Numbered from the stretch's first letter, positions 33,549-43,673 are shown. The stretch: 64,000 nt of DNA from Flavobacterium lacisediminis (GCF_025909975.1 NZ_JAPCIO010000005.1:124001-188000), one strand, 5' to 3'. The notes: generated from the sequence alone by a model not told the origin. A program made the numbers and translations.

Positions 33549-33656
33549 CCAGACAACCGACAACCAACAACCGAAAACAAAAAAATCCGTCAAACCCGCG
33601 CTTGAAAATCCGCTTCATCCGCGTGCCAACCAAGTGCAACGTAAAATCCGATAAAA

Positions 33657-34322
33657 ATGAACAAACAATTAAACCCTCGCCAAATAAAAACCATCCAAAA
33701 CTTCTGGACATGGTTCCAACAAAACGAACAAGCAATTTACCATGCCTACAAACTGGGAATTAATTCCGATGAGGTAATAGAAAACCTACATCGAAACCTC
33801 AACTATGTTTCAAAAAGAATCGTCATTTACATTTATATGCAAAACAATCAGCCTAACAAATTTTGTGTATTATTTTCTGCTCACGGTTACCGTAAACTAT
33901 TCCCTAAAATAATTGCATTAGGTGAAAAAACACCAAGATTAGAATACTTCACAGCTCACACATTTCTAAAGCCATTATGTGCCGAAAACAAAAACCAATT
34001 TTCAGACAAATTGATAGAGATGATTAAATCAATTTTAATAAAGTTAGAAGACTACAATACAGCTAGTAAAAAAATCATACTAACACTTTATATGCCTGAA
34101 AACATTTCAAATGAAGACAAGTTATATTCAAAAAAATATGTAAAATTATTATTGCGATTTACTTTGGGTGAAATAATCTTCAAAAAGCACATCAAAGAAG
34201 TTTATTTCAAACCTATACCAAGAAACACAAACGGCTTACTCTCACTATCAGAACTTCCTGAATTCATTGACTATCTTGCTAAAATCAACTACAGCAGAAA
34301 ACTAAAAATTTTCTTCGAATGA
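33657..34322 (+). CDS. Hypothetical protein, 221 aa
   Basis: 221 residues, no signal peptide. The N-terminus (TIQNFWTWFQQNEQAIYHAY) resembles the FWxWFxxNE start of a Bacteroidota protein group of unknown function. The remainder alternates strands and helices and has no catalytic motif that I recognise. It closes the rteC-initiator-ATPase segment. It precedes a double CCGTACGG palindrome by a few bases. Confidence 0.65.
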   Translation: MNKQLNPRQIKTIQNFWTWFQQNEQAIYHAYKLGINSDEVIENLHRNLNYVSKRIVIYIYMQNNQPNKFCVLFSAHGYRKLFPKIIALGEKTPRLEYFTAHTFLKPLCAENKNQFSDKLIEMIKSILIKLEDYNTASKKIILTLYMPENISNEDKLYSKKYVKLLLRFTLGEIIFKKHIKEVYFKPIPRNTNGLLSLSELPEFIDYLAKINYSRKLKIFFE

Positions 34323-34323
34323 G

Positions 34324-34365
34324 GAAAACCGTACGGTTTTATATAAATCCGTACGGTTTTACGTA
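34324..34365. promoter_or_regulatory. Double palindrome; candidate operator, site 3
   Basis: Two copies of CCGTACGG-centred palindromes (AAAACCGTACGGTTTT at 34325-34340 and a second at 34349). The second part, TCCGTACGGTTTTACGTA (34348-34365), matches the sites beside the response-regulator operon (2686, 5125). The rest of the gap to 34660 (about 290 bp) is AT-rich with no gene, holding only the promoter listed next. Confidence 0.45.
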
Positions 34366-34607
34366 TGCTTAAAACTTTTTTAAAATTTACTTTTGTTTTA
34401 AATACATATTATCTATAGTGTGAACTATACAAGGATTGTTAATTACACCTTTATAGCTATCTACATATTCATTATCTCACTACTTATGTTCTTTTATGTT
34501 TTATGATTTAATATCTTTTTTTGTAACGAAATAAACACCAATAATTAGATTTTTTGTCATATTCCATTAGTTATAAATCTTTTTCATACTATATTTTTTT
34601 TATTTAA

Positions 34608-34639
34608 TTTGTGTTTACCTAATTAATATTTTAGTTTTG
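34608..34639 (+). promoter_or_regulatory. Promoter of di-haem oxidoreductase gene
   Basis: A -33 TTTG (34608-34611) and a -7 box TAGTTTTG (34632-34639) are separated by 20 bp, matching the Bacteroidota promoter pattern. The ATG at 34661 follows 21 bp after the -7 box. Confidence 0.6.
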
Positions 34640-34660
34640 CCTAAAAATAATATTAAAGTA

Positions 34661-35842
34661 ATGAAAAAATTAATTTTATATGTTGCTTTTTGCACAATTG
34701 CTATGTCGTGCGAAACAAGTTATGTAGATATTCCAGCTGATGATGAAGTCTTAGACGGAACAATAGAAGGCTTATCAAATGAAGAATTAGCAAGGTTTTT
34801 AAGTGGAGACGGTGCATTTACTGAAGTTTTTACTCGTAATACAGGTTTAGGTTCAACATTTGTTGCCACAAGTTGTATAAGTTGTCACGCAGGTGATGGA
34901 AAAGGACATCCGTTTACAACATTAATACGTTTTGGTCAAGCTGACGAAAACGGAAATACATTTTTACATTTAGGAGGACCACAACTACAAAATAGAGCTT
35001 TGCCAGGATATACTCCTGAACAAATTCCTTTAGGAGCAACATTTTCAAAATTCACTCCGCCTGCAAATACAGGTTTAGGCTTTTTACAGTATCTAACAGA
35101 TGCAGATATTTTAGCAATGGCAGACCCAAATGATTTAGACGGCGATGGTATTTCGGGTGTACCAAATTGGATAACAATTCCAAGCTACATTAATCCTGAT
35201 GGTGCAGCTACACAAGGTGGAAAATATATAGGTCGTTTTGGAAAAAAAGCGGCTGCATTCAATTTATTGCATCAAACAGTAAATGCTTATAATCAAGATA
35301 TGGGAATAACATCAACTTTTAATCCTATCGATGTTTACACTAATGAAGAAATTGACCCAGAAGTAGCAAATGTAACGGTTAATGATTTAGTGTTTTATCT
35401 TAAAACATTAAAAGCACCTATTCAAAGAAATCAAAATGACACAGAAGTAATTCAGGGTAGAAATGTATTTGAACAAATTAATTGTACAGGCTGTCATAAA
35501 TCAAATTTAACAACTGGATATTCACCAATAACTGGATTATCATTCAAATCATTTTCACCTTATACAGATATGCTTTTGCATGATATGGGAAGTGGTTTAG
35601 ATGATGGTTACACAGAAGGTATTGCAAAAACTTATGAATGGAGAACGCCACCTTTGTGGGGATTAGGACTTTCTGCGAATTCACAGGGAGGTCAATATTT
35701 TTTAATGCACGATGGAAGAGCTCGTAGTATTGAACAAGCCATTTCTATGCATGGTGGTGAAGCAACTAGTAGTAGAACCGCATTTAATAGTCTTTCTCAA
35801 GCAGATAAAAATGCAGTACTAAAATTTTTAAAATCCTTATAA
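34661..35842 (+). CDS. Di-haem oxidoreductase family (DHOR) lipoprotein
   Basis: Start at ATG 34661 gives a lipoprotein signal ending AMSC (C17); an upstream TTG at 34637 lies in the promoter. 393 residues with two c-type haem motifs: CISCHAG (C72, C75, H76) and CTGCHKS (C275, C278, H279). Further family marks are DGDGISGVPNW and WRTPPLWGLG. The family (sometimes called thiol oxidoreductase) is a periplasmic redox protein related to haem peroxidases. One base from the Rieske gene and upstream of a porin, so all three form an operon. Confidence 0.88.
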   Translation: MKKLILYVAFCTIAMSCETSYVDIPADDEVLDGTIEGLSNEELARFLSGDGAFTEVFTRNTGLGSTFVATSCISCHAGDGKGHPFTTLIRFGQADENGNTFLHLGGPQLQNRALPGYTPEQIPLGATFSKFTPPANTGLGFLQYLTDADILAMADPNDLDGDGISGVPNWITIPSYINPDGAATQGGKYIGRFGKKAAAFNLLHQTVNAYNQDMGITSTFNPIDVYTNEEIDPEVANVTVNDLVFYLKTLKAPIQRNQNDTEVIQGRNVFEQINCTGCHKSNLTTGYSPITGLSFKSFSPYTDMLLHDMGSGLDDGYTEGIAKTYEWRTPPLWGLGLSANSQGGQYFLMHDGRARSIEQAISMHGGEATSSRTAFNSLSQADKNAVLKFLKSL

Positions 35843-35843
35843 A

Positions 35844-36284
35844 ATGAATAGAAAAGATTTTCTTAAAACATGCGGTTTTGGTTGTTTAGCAACTATTGCA
35901 GGTATTTCTTTATTAGAAAGCTGTTCCTCAGCACAAGTCTTGTCAAAAGAAATAAAAGGTTCAGATCTTTTAGTTCCAATTACTGATTTTGAAATTAATT
36001 CAAATGGAAAAATAGAATATAAAAAATACATTATCGCTCAGAATGAAATATTACAATTTCCTATTTGTATTTATCGATTCAATGAAACAGAGTATATGGC
36101 ATTGTTAATGGAATGTACACATCAAGGAGCAGAACTTCAAGTTTTTGGAGATAAACTTCAATGTGCAGCTCATGGTAGTGAATTTAGCAATAAAGGAATA
36201 GTTGAAAGCGGTCCTGCAAGCACAGATTTAAGAAAATTTCCAGTACGAATAGAAAATAATATTTTAAAAGTTTCATTAAAATGA
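35844..36284 (+). CDS. Rieske [2Fe-2S] lipoprotein
   Basis: 146 residues. N-terminus NRKDFLKTCGFGCLATIAG resembles a Tat-like signal followed by a lipobox LESC (C27). The Rieske cluster ligands are CTH (C91, H93) and CAAH (C107, H110), in CTHQGAELQVFG and LQCAAHGSEFS. The protein is an electron carrier at the periplasmic face. The stop overlaps the porin start by 4 bases. Probably exchanges electrons with the di-haem protein. Confidence 0.9.
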   Translation: MNRKDFLKTCGFGCLATIAGISLLESCSSAQVLSKEIKGSDLLVPITDFEINSNGKIEYKKYIIAQNEILQFPICIYRFNETEYMALLMECTHQGAELQVFGDKLQCAAHGSEFSNKGIVESGPASTDLRKFPVRIENNILKVSLK

Positions 36285-37510
36285 GAATCTCAATTTCCTA
36301 TATAATTTTATGTTTTTTTTTAATAAGTAATACAATCAATGCACAAATAGATCCTAGCCTATTAAAAAGAGTATCAAAAGATACAACCAAAGTATTAAAT
36401 ATGGATGCTATATATAATCGTCCAACTTTAAATATTAATAAAACACCAATTGCTATTGGAGGTTATGTAGAAACCAATTGGCAACATCTTACTACCGATG
36501 GTGTTTCAGAAGGACATCAGTTTCAAGCTAGAAGATTATCTATATTTATGTCTTCATCAATAGGTAAACGAGTAAAGTTTTTAAGTGAGTTAGAATTTGA
36601 AGAAGGTGGCAATGAAATTGCAATCGAATTCGCTTCTGTTGATGTTGAGTTTCATCCTTTGGCAAATTTTAGAGCAGGAATTATTGTTAATCCAATCGGG
36701 GCATTTAATCAAAATCACGATGGCCCAAAATGGGAATTTACAGACAGACCAATTCCAGCAACTCAGATGTTACCAGGCACTTTTAGTAATGTTGGGGCAG
36801 GTTTATACGGTAAAAAATACCATAAAAATTGGATGTATGGATATGAGGCTTATTTTTCAGGAAGTTTTGATAATTCAATAATAGAAAACACTCAAAATAA
36901 AACCTATTTACCAGCAGCTAAAGATAATCCAGATAGATTCGAAGAAATTAATAGCGGAATACCATTATTTACAGGAAAAATAGCCGTAAGAAATAGTAAA
37001 ATTGGCGAAATTGGTTTGTCTTATATGGGAGGTGTTTACAATAAGTTTCAAGAAGATGGCATTATTATAGATGAAAAGCGAAGTGTAAATATTTTTGCAA
37101 TCGATTTCAATACGACACTTCCAAATACAAAAACTTTTATTACTACTGAATTTGCTTGGATAAATGTTGATGTACCTAGTACATATTCACAACAGTTTGG
37201 AAGTAAACAACAAGGTGGTTTTATAGATATCGTTCAGCCAATTTTAAATCGTACAATGTTAGGTTGGGAAAAGGCAACATTAAATGTGGCTTGTAGATTA
37301 GAATATGTAGATTGGAATGTGGGTAAATTTAACGAAACAGGTGGTAATATAGGTGAAGATTTATGGAGTGTGGTTTCTGCTATACGTTTTAGACCAAATA
37401 GTCAAACAGTTATTCGTTTAAATTATAGATTACTAAAACAACGAGATATACTTTCGAATCCACCATCTATAACAGATGGATTCAATTTTGGGATATCAAC
37501 TTATTTTTAA
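36281..37510 (+). CDS. Outer-membrane porin (OprO/P-like)
   Basis: 409 residues with a signal peptide (about 1-22, INAQ). Repeated beta-strands with aromatic girdles (IGGYVETNWQHL; VKFLSELEFEEGG; NFRAGIIVNPIGAFNQNHDG) and a final aromatic F match porins of the phosphate-selective O/P type. The substrate is unknown; adjacency to two redox proteins suggests uptake or release of a redox-active anion or metal complex. Confidence 0.8.
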   Translation: MRISISYIILCFFLISNTINAQIDPSLLKRVSKDTTKVLNMDAIYNRPTLNINKTPIAIGGYVETNWQHLTTDGVSEGHQFQARRLSIFMSSSIGKRVKFLSELEFEEGGNEIAIEFASVDVEFHPLANFRAGIIVNPIGAFNQNHDGPKWEFTDRPIPATQMLPGTFSNVGAGLYGKKYHKNWMYGYEAYFSGSFDNSIIENTQNKTYLPAAKDNPDRFEEINSGIPLFTGKIAVRNSKIGEIGLSYMGGVYNKFQEDGIIIDEKRSVNIFAIDFNTTLPNTKTFITTEFAWINVDVPSTYSQQFGSKQQGGFIDIVQPILNRTMLGWEKATLNVACRLEYVDWNVGKFNETGGNIGEDLWSVVSAIRFRPNSQTVIRLNYRLLKQRDILSNPPSITDGFNFGISTYF

Positions 37511-37570
37511 AATAATAGCTCAATTTGTAATTATTTTTATTTTTTGTAAAAATATACTACTTTTACAACG

Positions 37571-37897
37571 ATGAAAATCTTAAACATCATATTATCAATA
37601 TATATAATTATGCTTACTGCCTATCCTTGTGCAGATGAGCATAATGATGTTACTACTATTTCATCGCATTCACAAGCTCACTCACAACACAATCATTCGC
37701 ACGATGAAGAAACAGATTTATGTTCTCCCTTTTGTGTTTGCAATTGTTGTGGTCAACAAACATTAACTTTTTTTGAAGTTCAATCTTTTCAATTCTTAGT
37801 TCGATTTCAAGAAATAAAAACTTCTATTTCTTTTTATAAGTCAACTTCGTTTTCAAATTTCTACGGAAGCATTTGGCAACCACCACAGTTAGTGTAA
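37571..37897 (+). CDS. DUF6660-type small secreted metal-binding protein
   Basis: 108 residues, signal peptide (about 1-18). A His-rich stretch (SHSQAHSQHNHSHDEETD) is followed by Cys-rich CSPFCVCNCCGQQ, then an aromatic segment ending GSIWQPPQLV. It is directly upstream of czcA-tolC, as is usual for this family. Likely a periplasmic sensor or buffer for Zn/Cd/Co. The 95-bp gap to czcA holds a CCCGA/TCGGG hairpin. Confidence 0.8.
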   Translation: MKILNIILSIYIIMLTAYPCADEHNDVTTISSHSQAHSQHNHSHDEETDLCSPFCVCNCCGQQTLTFFEVQSFQFLVRFQEIKTSISFYKSTSFSNFYGSIWQPPQLV

Positions 37898-37992
37898 TGA
37901 AGCCCGAGTAATTTCGGGTTAATAAGTTGTGTCTTTTAGCAACTTTAAAAAGAAAAACAGTTCTCTGTTTATTAATTCATTATACAATAAAA

Positions 37993-40900
37993 ATGTTAGA
38001 TAAAATCATTCATTTTAGTATCAATAATAAATTTATTATTGGACTTTTTACACTAGTATTAGTTATCGTTGGTAGTTATTCATTATATACTTTACCAATT
38101 GATGCGTTACCAGATATTACAAACAATCAAGTACAAATAATTACGAGTTCACCTACTTTAGCAACCCAAGAAGTAGAGCAATTTATTACCTATCCAATAG
38201 AGCAATCTGTTAAATCAATTCCTGATATTGTTGAACTTCGTTCAATAAGTCGTTTTGGATTAAGTGTTGTAACTGTAGTATTTAAAGAAGAAGTAGATAT
38301 TTATTGGGCAAGAGCACAAATTACAGAACGAATAAAAGAAGCCGAAAATACCATACCAAAAGGAGTTGGTACACCTGAAATGGCTCCAGTTAGTACAGGA
38401 TTGGGTGAAATATACCAATATGTTGTATTTCCAAAAAAAGGGTATGAAGAAAAATACAATGCATCGGATTTAAGAACTATTCAAGATTGGATTATAAAAC
38501 CCCAATTGATTGGTACAAAAGGAGTTGCTGAAGTGAATACCCTTGGTGGAAATCTTAAACAATATGAAATTGCTGTTCAGCCAGATAAGCTGAAAAGTAT
38601 GAATACTACAATTACCGAAATTTTCGATGCGTTAGAAAATAACAATGAAAATACTGGTGGTGCATATATAGACAAAAAACCTTATGCTTATTTCATTCGT
38701 GGTGTGGGTATGGTTAATGGTATTGAAGATATTAATAAAATTGTTGTAAAAAATCAAAATGGTATACCTATTCTTATTAGTGATGTTGCAAAGGTACAAA
38801 TAGGTAGTAGTATCAGATATGGAGCTGTCACAAAAGATGGAAAAGGCGAAGAAGTATCAGGAATGGTAATGATGCTTAAAGGCGAAAATAGTGGCGAAGT
38901 TGTTAAAACTGTCAAAGAGAAAATGGAACAAATCAAAAAATCACTTCCTGAAGGAGTAGAAATTGAGGCGTTTATGGACAGAACAGTTTTAGTAGATAAA
39001 GCTATTAGTACAGTTCAAACCAATCTTATTGAAGGAGCATTAATTGTAATTTTCATTTTAGTATTACTTCTTGGTAATTGGAGAGCAGGTTTAGTTGTGG
39101 CTTCAGTTATTCCATTAGCTTTATTATTTGCCATTTCAATGATGAAACTTTTCGGAGTAAGTGGAAATTTAATGAGTTTAGGCGCAATTGACTTTGGGTT
39201 AATTGTAGATGGTGCTGTTATCATTGTTGAAGCTATTATACATCGACTCCAAGTCAGTAAAAAAGGTAAACTCACCACTCAAGAAATGAATGATGAAGTG
39301 TATAAAGCATCTGCGAAGATTAGAAGTAGTGCCGCTTTCGGTGAAATAATAATTTTGATCGTATATCTGCCAATTTTAGCCTTAGTAGGAATCGAAGGAA
39401 AAATGTTTGGACCAATGGCACAAACAGTATCATTTGCCATATTAGGTGCATTTATATTGTCATTAACTTATGTGCCAATGATGTCTGCTTTGGCATTAAA
39501 AAAAGAAACAGGGCATAAAAAGAATTTTAGTGATAAAATAATTGATGCTATTTACAACTTCTATACACCTATTTTAGAAAAAGCATTACGAGTTAAAGCT
39601 GCTGTTATCGGTGTAGCTATTACATTATTTATAAGTTCATTAATCTTATTTAATACGCTAGGTGGCGAGTTCATTCCTACACTTGATGAAGGTGATATTG
39701 CAACGCATTTGATTATAGCTTCGGGTAGTTCTTTATCACAAGAAGTTGATGCAACCACAAAAGCAGAACAAATTTTAAGAGCCAAATTTCCTGAAATTAA
39801 AATGATAGTTACTAAAATTGGTTCGGCTGAAATTCCTACTGACCCAATGCCTATTGAAGCTGGAGATATGATTATTCTTTTGAAAGATAAAAGTGAATGG
39901 ACTTCAGCTGAAACCAAAGAAGAATTAATGGAAAAAATGGAACATGCTTTGTCTGATATTCCAGGTGCATTTACTGAGTTTTCTCAACCTATTCAAATGC
40001 GTTTTAATGAGTTAATGACAGGTGTAAGAAGTGATGTAGCAGTTAAGATTTTTGGTGAAGATATTGATATGTTAGTGAGCAAGGGTGAAGAAGTAGTTCA
40101 GCTAATCAATGGCATTGAAGGTGTGTCTGATGTGAAAGCTGAACGAGTTGCTGGATTGCCACAAATAACTATTCGATATAACAAAGACAAATTAGCACTT
40201 TACGGATTAAAAATTGGCGACTTGAATAAAGTAGTTCGTATGGGATTTGCAGGTGAAACAGCAGGTGTTGTCTATGAAGGAGAAAAACGTTTCGATTTAG
40301 TAGTGCGTTTAGCAAATGATAGCCGAAAAGATATTGAAAACTTAAAGGCGTTATTTGTAACATTACCATCAGGCAATCAAATTCCGTTAGAACAAATTGC
40401 CGATGTAAAATATGAAGATGGTCCAATGCAAATTTCTCGTGAAAATGGAAAACGTAGAATCGTAGTAGGTTTTAATGTACGTGGTGCAGATGTGAAAACA
40501 GTTGTAGAAACGATTCAAGCTAAATTAGACGAAAAACTTAAATTGCCTGAAGGATATTACACTACTTATGGAGGTCAATTTGAAAATCTTATCGAGGCTA
40601 ACAAACGACTTTCTGTTGCCGTTCCAGTAGCATTAGGTTTAATTTTAGTATTGCTTTATTTTACTTTTAAATCAATCAAACAATCTCTATTAATATTTAC
40701 TGCTATTCCATTATCTGCAATTGGCGGTATTATTGCCCTTTGGTTACGAGATATGCCATTTAGTATTTCGGCAGGTGTTGGATTTATTGCTCTTTTCGGT
40801 GTAGCTGTACTGAATGGTATTGTTTTAATTGGATATTTTAATGAACTTAAAAAACAAGGTATGGACAATGTGTATGACAGAATAAAAGAAGGTACTAAAG

Positions 40901-42342
40901 TAAGATTAAGACCTGTTATATTAACTGCTGCCGTTGCTTCACTTGGATTTTTACCAATGGCAATTAGTAGTAGTGCTGGTGCTGAAGTTCAAAAACCATT
41001 AGCAACTGTTGTTATAGGTGGATTAATAACAGCTACTTTACTTACTTTAATTGTCCTTCCAATTCTGTATTTATATTTTGAGAAAGGCATAAAAATTAAA
41101 AGAAAAACTATGAATAATTCGGCTTTAGTAATTACCTTTTTGTTTGGGATATTTGGAGCAAATGCACAAGAAACTCAAAAGCTTGATTTAAAACAAGCAC
41201 TTGAAATGGGTTTGAAAAACAATCAAAGTATTCAAGCTTCAGAATTAGAAGTAAAAATGCAAACACAGTTGCAAAAAACAGCATTTGAGCTTCCTAAAAC
41301 GGAATTGTCAGGAACATTTGGACAAATAAACTCACAAGCTCAAGATAAAAATTTTGGTATTAGTCAAAGTTTTAATCCATTTCAAATAAGTGCTAAAAGA
41401 AGTTTACTTAAAGAGTATAGTAATGCAAGTGCAACTAAATTAGGAGTTGCAAAACAAGAAATAACTTATTCTATTAGACAATCTTGGAATACATTGTTGT
41501 TTTATGAAAAACAAAATGCAGTTTTAGAAAAGCAATATGCTGTGATGCAAAAATTTGTAAAGTCAGCCAATCTGAAATTTCAAACAGGTGAAACAAATGC
41601 TTTAGAAAAAACAATTGCATTGGCGAAACAACAAGAATTAGAGCAAAAAATAAAGCAAAATAAAACACAAATCGCCATTGAAAAATCAAAACTAAAAGCA
41701 ATTTTAGATTTAAAAACAGAATTTATCGCAACGGACACTTCATTTGTGCCGTATCCCGCTATGGCGAAAGTTGATAGTTCAATGGTAAAACAAAACCCAA
41801 TTGTTCAATTAGCAGATCAACAAGTTAAAATTGCAAAAGCCAATCATAAAGTAGAAAAATCAGCATTGTCTCCAGATTTTTCAATAGGTTATTTTTTGCA
41901 ATCTATAACAGGTATTCAAGATGTAAGCGGAACACCAACATATTATAATAGCACACCTCAATTTCAAGGTGTTGTAGTTGGTTTGTCTGTTCCAATATTT
42001 GCAGGAAGTAGTATCGCTAGAGCAAAATCTGCAAAAACAAATATTGAACGAGAACAGAAAAATGCCGATTATATAAATCAGCAATTTAAAAGCCATTTAG
42101 AACAACAATCTGAGCAATTAGTCACGTATGCTTCTTTAATAGATTATTATAAAAATACAGCGATGCCAAACGCTAATTTAATAATTAAAAACGCTACAAA
42201 AGGGTATCAAAATGGTGATATTTCTTATGTAGAATATGTTCAAAGTTTAGAAACAGCAAGTCAAATTCAATTAAATTATAGCGAAGCGATTTATAATTAC
42301 AATCAAACTATAATTACAATTCAATACAGTATCAATCAATAA
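37993..42342 (+). CDS. czcA: CzcA-TolC fusion: RND heavy-metal pump with fused outer-membrane duct
   Basis: I place the start at ATG 37993 (MLDKIIHFSINNKFI), which aligns with RND starts; earlier in-frame codons are not expected. 1449 residues. About 1-1030 is an HME-RND pump with the proton-relay DFGLIVDGAVIIVE (D400...), the motif of Zn/Co/Cd-type CzcA. From residue 1040 (MNNSALVITFLFGIFGANAQ) a TolC-like protein with its own signal-like helix begins, without a stop codon between. Such fusions exist in Flavobacteriia. The barrel part must cross the periplasm, so the linking helix needs processing or membrane retention. Confidence 0.9.
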   Translation: MLDKIIHFSINNKFIIGLFTLVLVIVGSYSLYTLPIDALPDITNNQVQIITSSPTLATQEVEQFITYPIEQSVKSIPDIVELRSISRFGLSVVTVVFKEEVDIYWARAQITERIKEAENTIPKGVGTPEMAPVSTGLGEIYQYVVFPKKGYEEKYNASDLRTIQDWIIKPQLIGTKGVAEVNTLGGNLKQYEIAVQPDKLKSMNTTITEIFDALENNNENTGGAYIDKKPYAYFIRGVGMVNGIEDINKIVVKNQNGIPILISDVAKVQIGSSIRYGAVTKDGKGEEVSGMVMMLKGENSGEVVKTVKEKMEQIKKSLPEGVEIEAFMDRTVLVDKAISTVQTNLIEGALIVIFILVLLLGNWRAGLVVASVIPLALLFAISMMKLFGVSGNLMSLGAIDFGLIVDGAVIIVEAIIHRLQVSKKGKLTTQEMNDEVYKASAKIRSSAAFGEIIILIVYLPILALVGIEGKMFGPMAQTVSFAILGAFILSLTYVPMMSALALKKETGHKKNFSDKIIDAIYNFYTPILEKALRVKAAVIGVAITLFISSLILFNTLGGEFIPTLDEGDIATHLIIASGSSLSQEVDATTKAEQILRAKFPEIKMIVTKIGSAEIPTDPMPIEAGDMIILLKDKSEWTSAETKEELMEKMEHALSDIPGAFTEFSQPIQMRFNELMTGVRSDVAVKIFGEDIDMLVSKGEEVVQLINGIEGVSDVKAERVAGLPQITIRYNKDKLALYGLKIGDLNKVVRMGFAGETAGVVYEGEKRFDLVVRLANDSRKDIENLKALFVTLPSGNQIPLEQIADVKYEDGPMQISRENGKRRIVVGFNVRGADVKTVVETIQAKLDEKLKLPEGYYTTYGGQFENLIEANKRLSVAVPVALGLILVLLYFTFKSIKQSLLIFTAIPLSAIGGIIALWLRDMPFSISAGVGFIALFGVAVLNGIVLIGYFNELKKQGMDNVYDRIKEGTKVRLRPVILTAAVASLGFLPMAISSSAGAEVQKPLATVVIGGLITATLLTLIVLPILYLYFEKGIKIKRKTMNNSALVITFLFGIFGANAQETQKLDLKQALEMGLKNNQSIQASELEVKMQTQLQKTAFELPKTELSGTFGQINSQAQDKNFGISQSFNPFQISAKRSLLKEYSNASATKLGVAKQEITYSIRQSWNTLLFYEKQNAVLEKQYAVMQKFVKSANLKFQTGETNALEKTIALAKQQELEQKIKQNKTQIAIEKSKLKAILDLKTEFIATDTSFVPYPAMAKVDSSMVKQNPIVQLADQQVKIAKANHKVEKSALSPDFSIGYFLQSITGIQDVSGTPTYYNSTPQFQGVVVGLSVPIFAGSSIARAKSAKTNIEREQKNADYINQQFKSHLEQQSEQLVTYASLIDYYKNTAMPNANLIIKNATKGYQNGDISYVEYVQSLETASQIQLNYSEAIYNYNQTIITIQYSINQ

Positions 42343-42353
42343 TAAAAAGTAAA

Positions 42354-43643
42354 ATGAAAAAATCGAATATAATATATGCATCAATAGTAGGAGCAATAAT
42401 CCTTGCTATTATTTTATATTTTTCTTTGCGTCATACGGAAGGCGATGGACACGTACATACAGATGGTGAAGCTCATACAGAAGAAAGCCATTCTGAAGAA
42501 AAAGAACCAACAACAATTAAAGAAGTTGAATTAAATGAAGCTCAGTTTAAAGCATCAAGTATAACATTAGGTACTTTTTCAGATAAAAATTTAAGCGAAG
42601 TAATTAAGGCTAACGGCTATACGAAGTTACCACCACAAAATCAAGCGGATGTATCTGTTTTTACTACAGGAATTGTAAAAACAATAAATGTAATCGAGGG
42701 ACAAAGAGTAAGTAAAGGGCAAACTATTGCTACAATTGAAAGTCCTGAATTTACTAAAATTCAAGAAGCTTATCTAACTTCAAAAAGTAATTTAGAGTTT
42801 CTAAAATTAGAATTTGAAAGACAAAAAACATTAAGTGATGAAGAAGTAAATTCTAAAAAAGTTTTTCAAAAAACTAAATCAGATTATGAAATTGAAAGAG
42901 CAAGGTTTAATTCATTACAAAAGCAATTGAATACTTTACACATTAGTGGTAATGGAAACACTACGGCAACTGTTCCAGTTGTTGCTCCAATTTCAGGAAA
43001 TATTACAGAAATTTATATTAAAATTGGTAGTAATGTAGAAGCAGGTAAACCCTTAATGAATATAGTCGATAATTCTAAATTACACGTAGATTTATTAGTG
43101 TACGAAAAAGATTTATTCAAAGTAAAACAAGGTCAAAATGTTCGTTTTATCCTAACTAATCAAGGTAATACAGAAATTAATGGAAAAATATTTAGTGTTG
43201 GTAAATCATTCGAAAACGAAACAAAATCGGTAGCCGTACACGCTGATATTTCAAACTTTCAACAAAAATTAATACCAGGAATGTATGTAAATGCACTTAT
43301 CGATGCAGGAGCAAATACAGTTAAAGCTTTACCATCGGAAGCAATTATAAAAGCAGATGGTAGAGAATTTGTTTTTGTTTTAGAAGAAGGTCATAAAGAA
43401 GAAGTAGCTCACGATGAAAAAGACGGACATAATCACGAAGATGGAGACAAGCACGAAGAAGTAGAAGGAAAAACATTCCACTTCCAACGTATTGAAGTAA
43501 AAACAGGAACTTCACAATTAGGATATACACAAGTTACCTTACTTCAAAAAATTGAACCAAACGCAAAAATTGTCTTAAAAGGAGCATACTACATTCAAAG
43601 TCATTTACTGAAAAGTGAAGGCGGTGGCGGTCACGCACATTAA
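42354..43643 (+). CDS. czcB: RND periplasmic adaptor (CzcB-like) with His-rich segments
   Basis: 429 residues with an N-terminal membrane anchor (about 5-23), followed by a His-rich stretch (HTEGDGHVHTDGEAHTEESH). The adaptor core has lipoyl halves (FTTGIVKTINVIEGQRVSKG) and a hairpin (KIQEAYLTSKSNLEFLKLEF). A second His-rich loop (HKEEVAHDEKDGHNHEDGDK) near residue 350 and HAH at the C-terminus suggest Zn/Co/Cd binding. Eleven bases after czcA-tolC. Confidence 0.9.
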   Translation: MKKSNIIYASIVGAIILAIILYFSLRHTEGDGHVHTDGEAHTEESHSEEKEPTTIKEVELNEAQFKASSITLGTFSDKNLSEVIKANGYTKLPPQNQADVSVFTTGIVKTINVIEGQRVSKGQTIATIESPEFTKIQEAYLTSKSNLEFLKLEFERQKTLSDEEVNSKKVFQKTKSDYEIERARFNSLQKQLNTLHISGNGNTTATVPVVAPISGNITEIYIKIGSNVEAGKPLMNIVDNSKLHVDLLVYEKDLFKVKQGQNVRFILTNQGNTEINGKIFSVGKSFENETKSVAVHADISNFQQKLIPGMYVNALIDAGANTVKALPSEAIIKADGREFVFVLEEGHKEEVAHDEKDGHNHEDGDKHEEVEGKTFHFQRIEVKTGTSQLGYTQVTLLQKIEPNAKIVLKGAYYIQSHLLKSEGGGGHAH

Positions 43644-43673
43644 TAATTAATTTAACTCTAATAAACATAAAAA

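Noticed and set aside
33494-33763. 89-aa plus-strand ORF and a 120-aa minus-strand ORF over 33373-33735.
   Set aside because: They cover the REP-like repeat and overlap two better-supported genes; composition is not protein-like.
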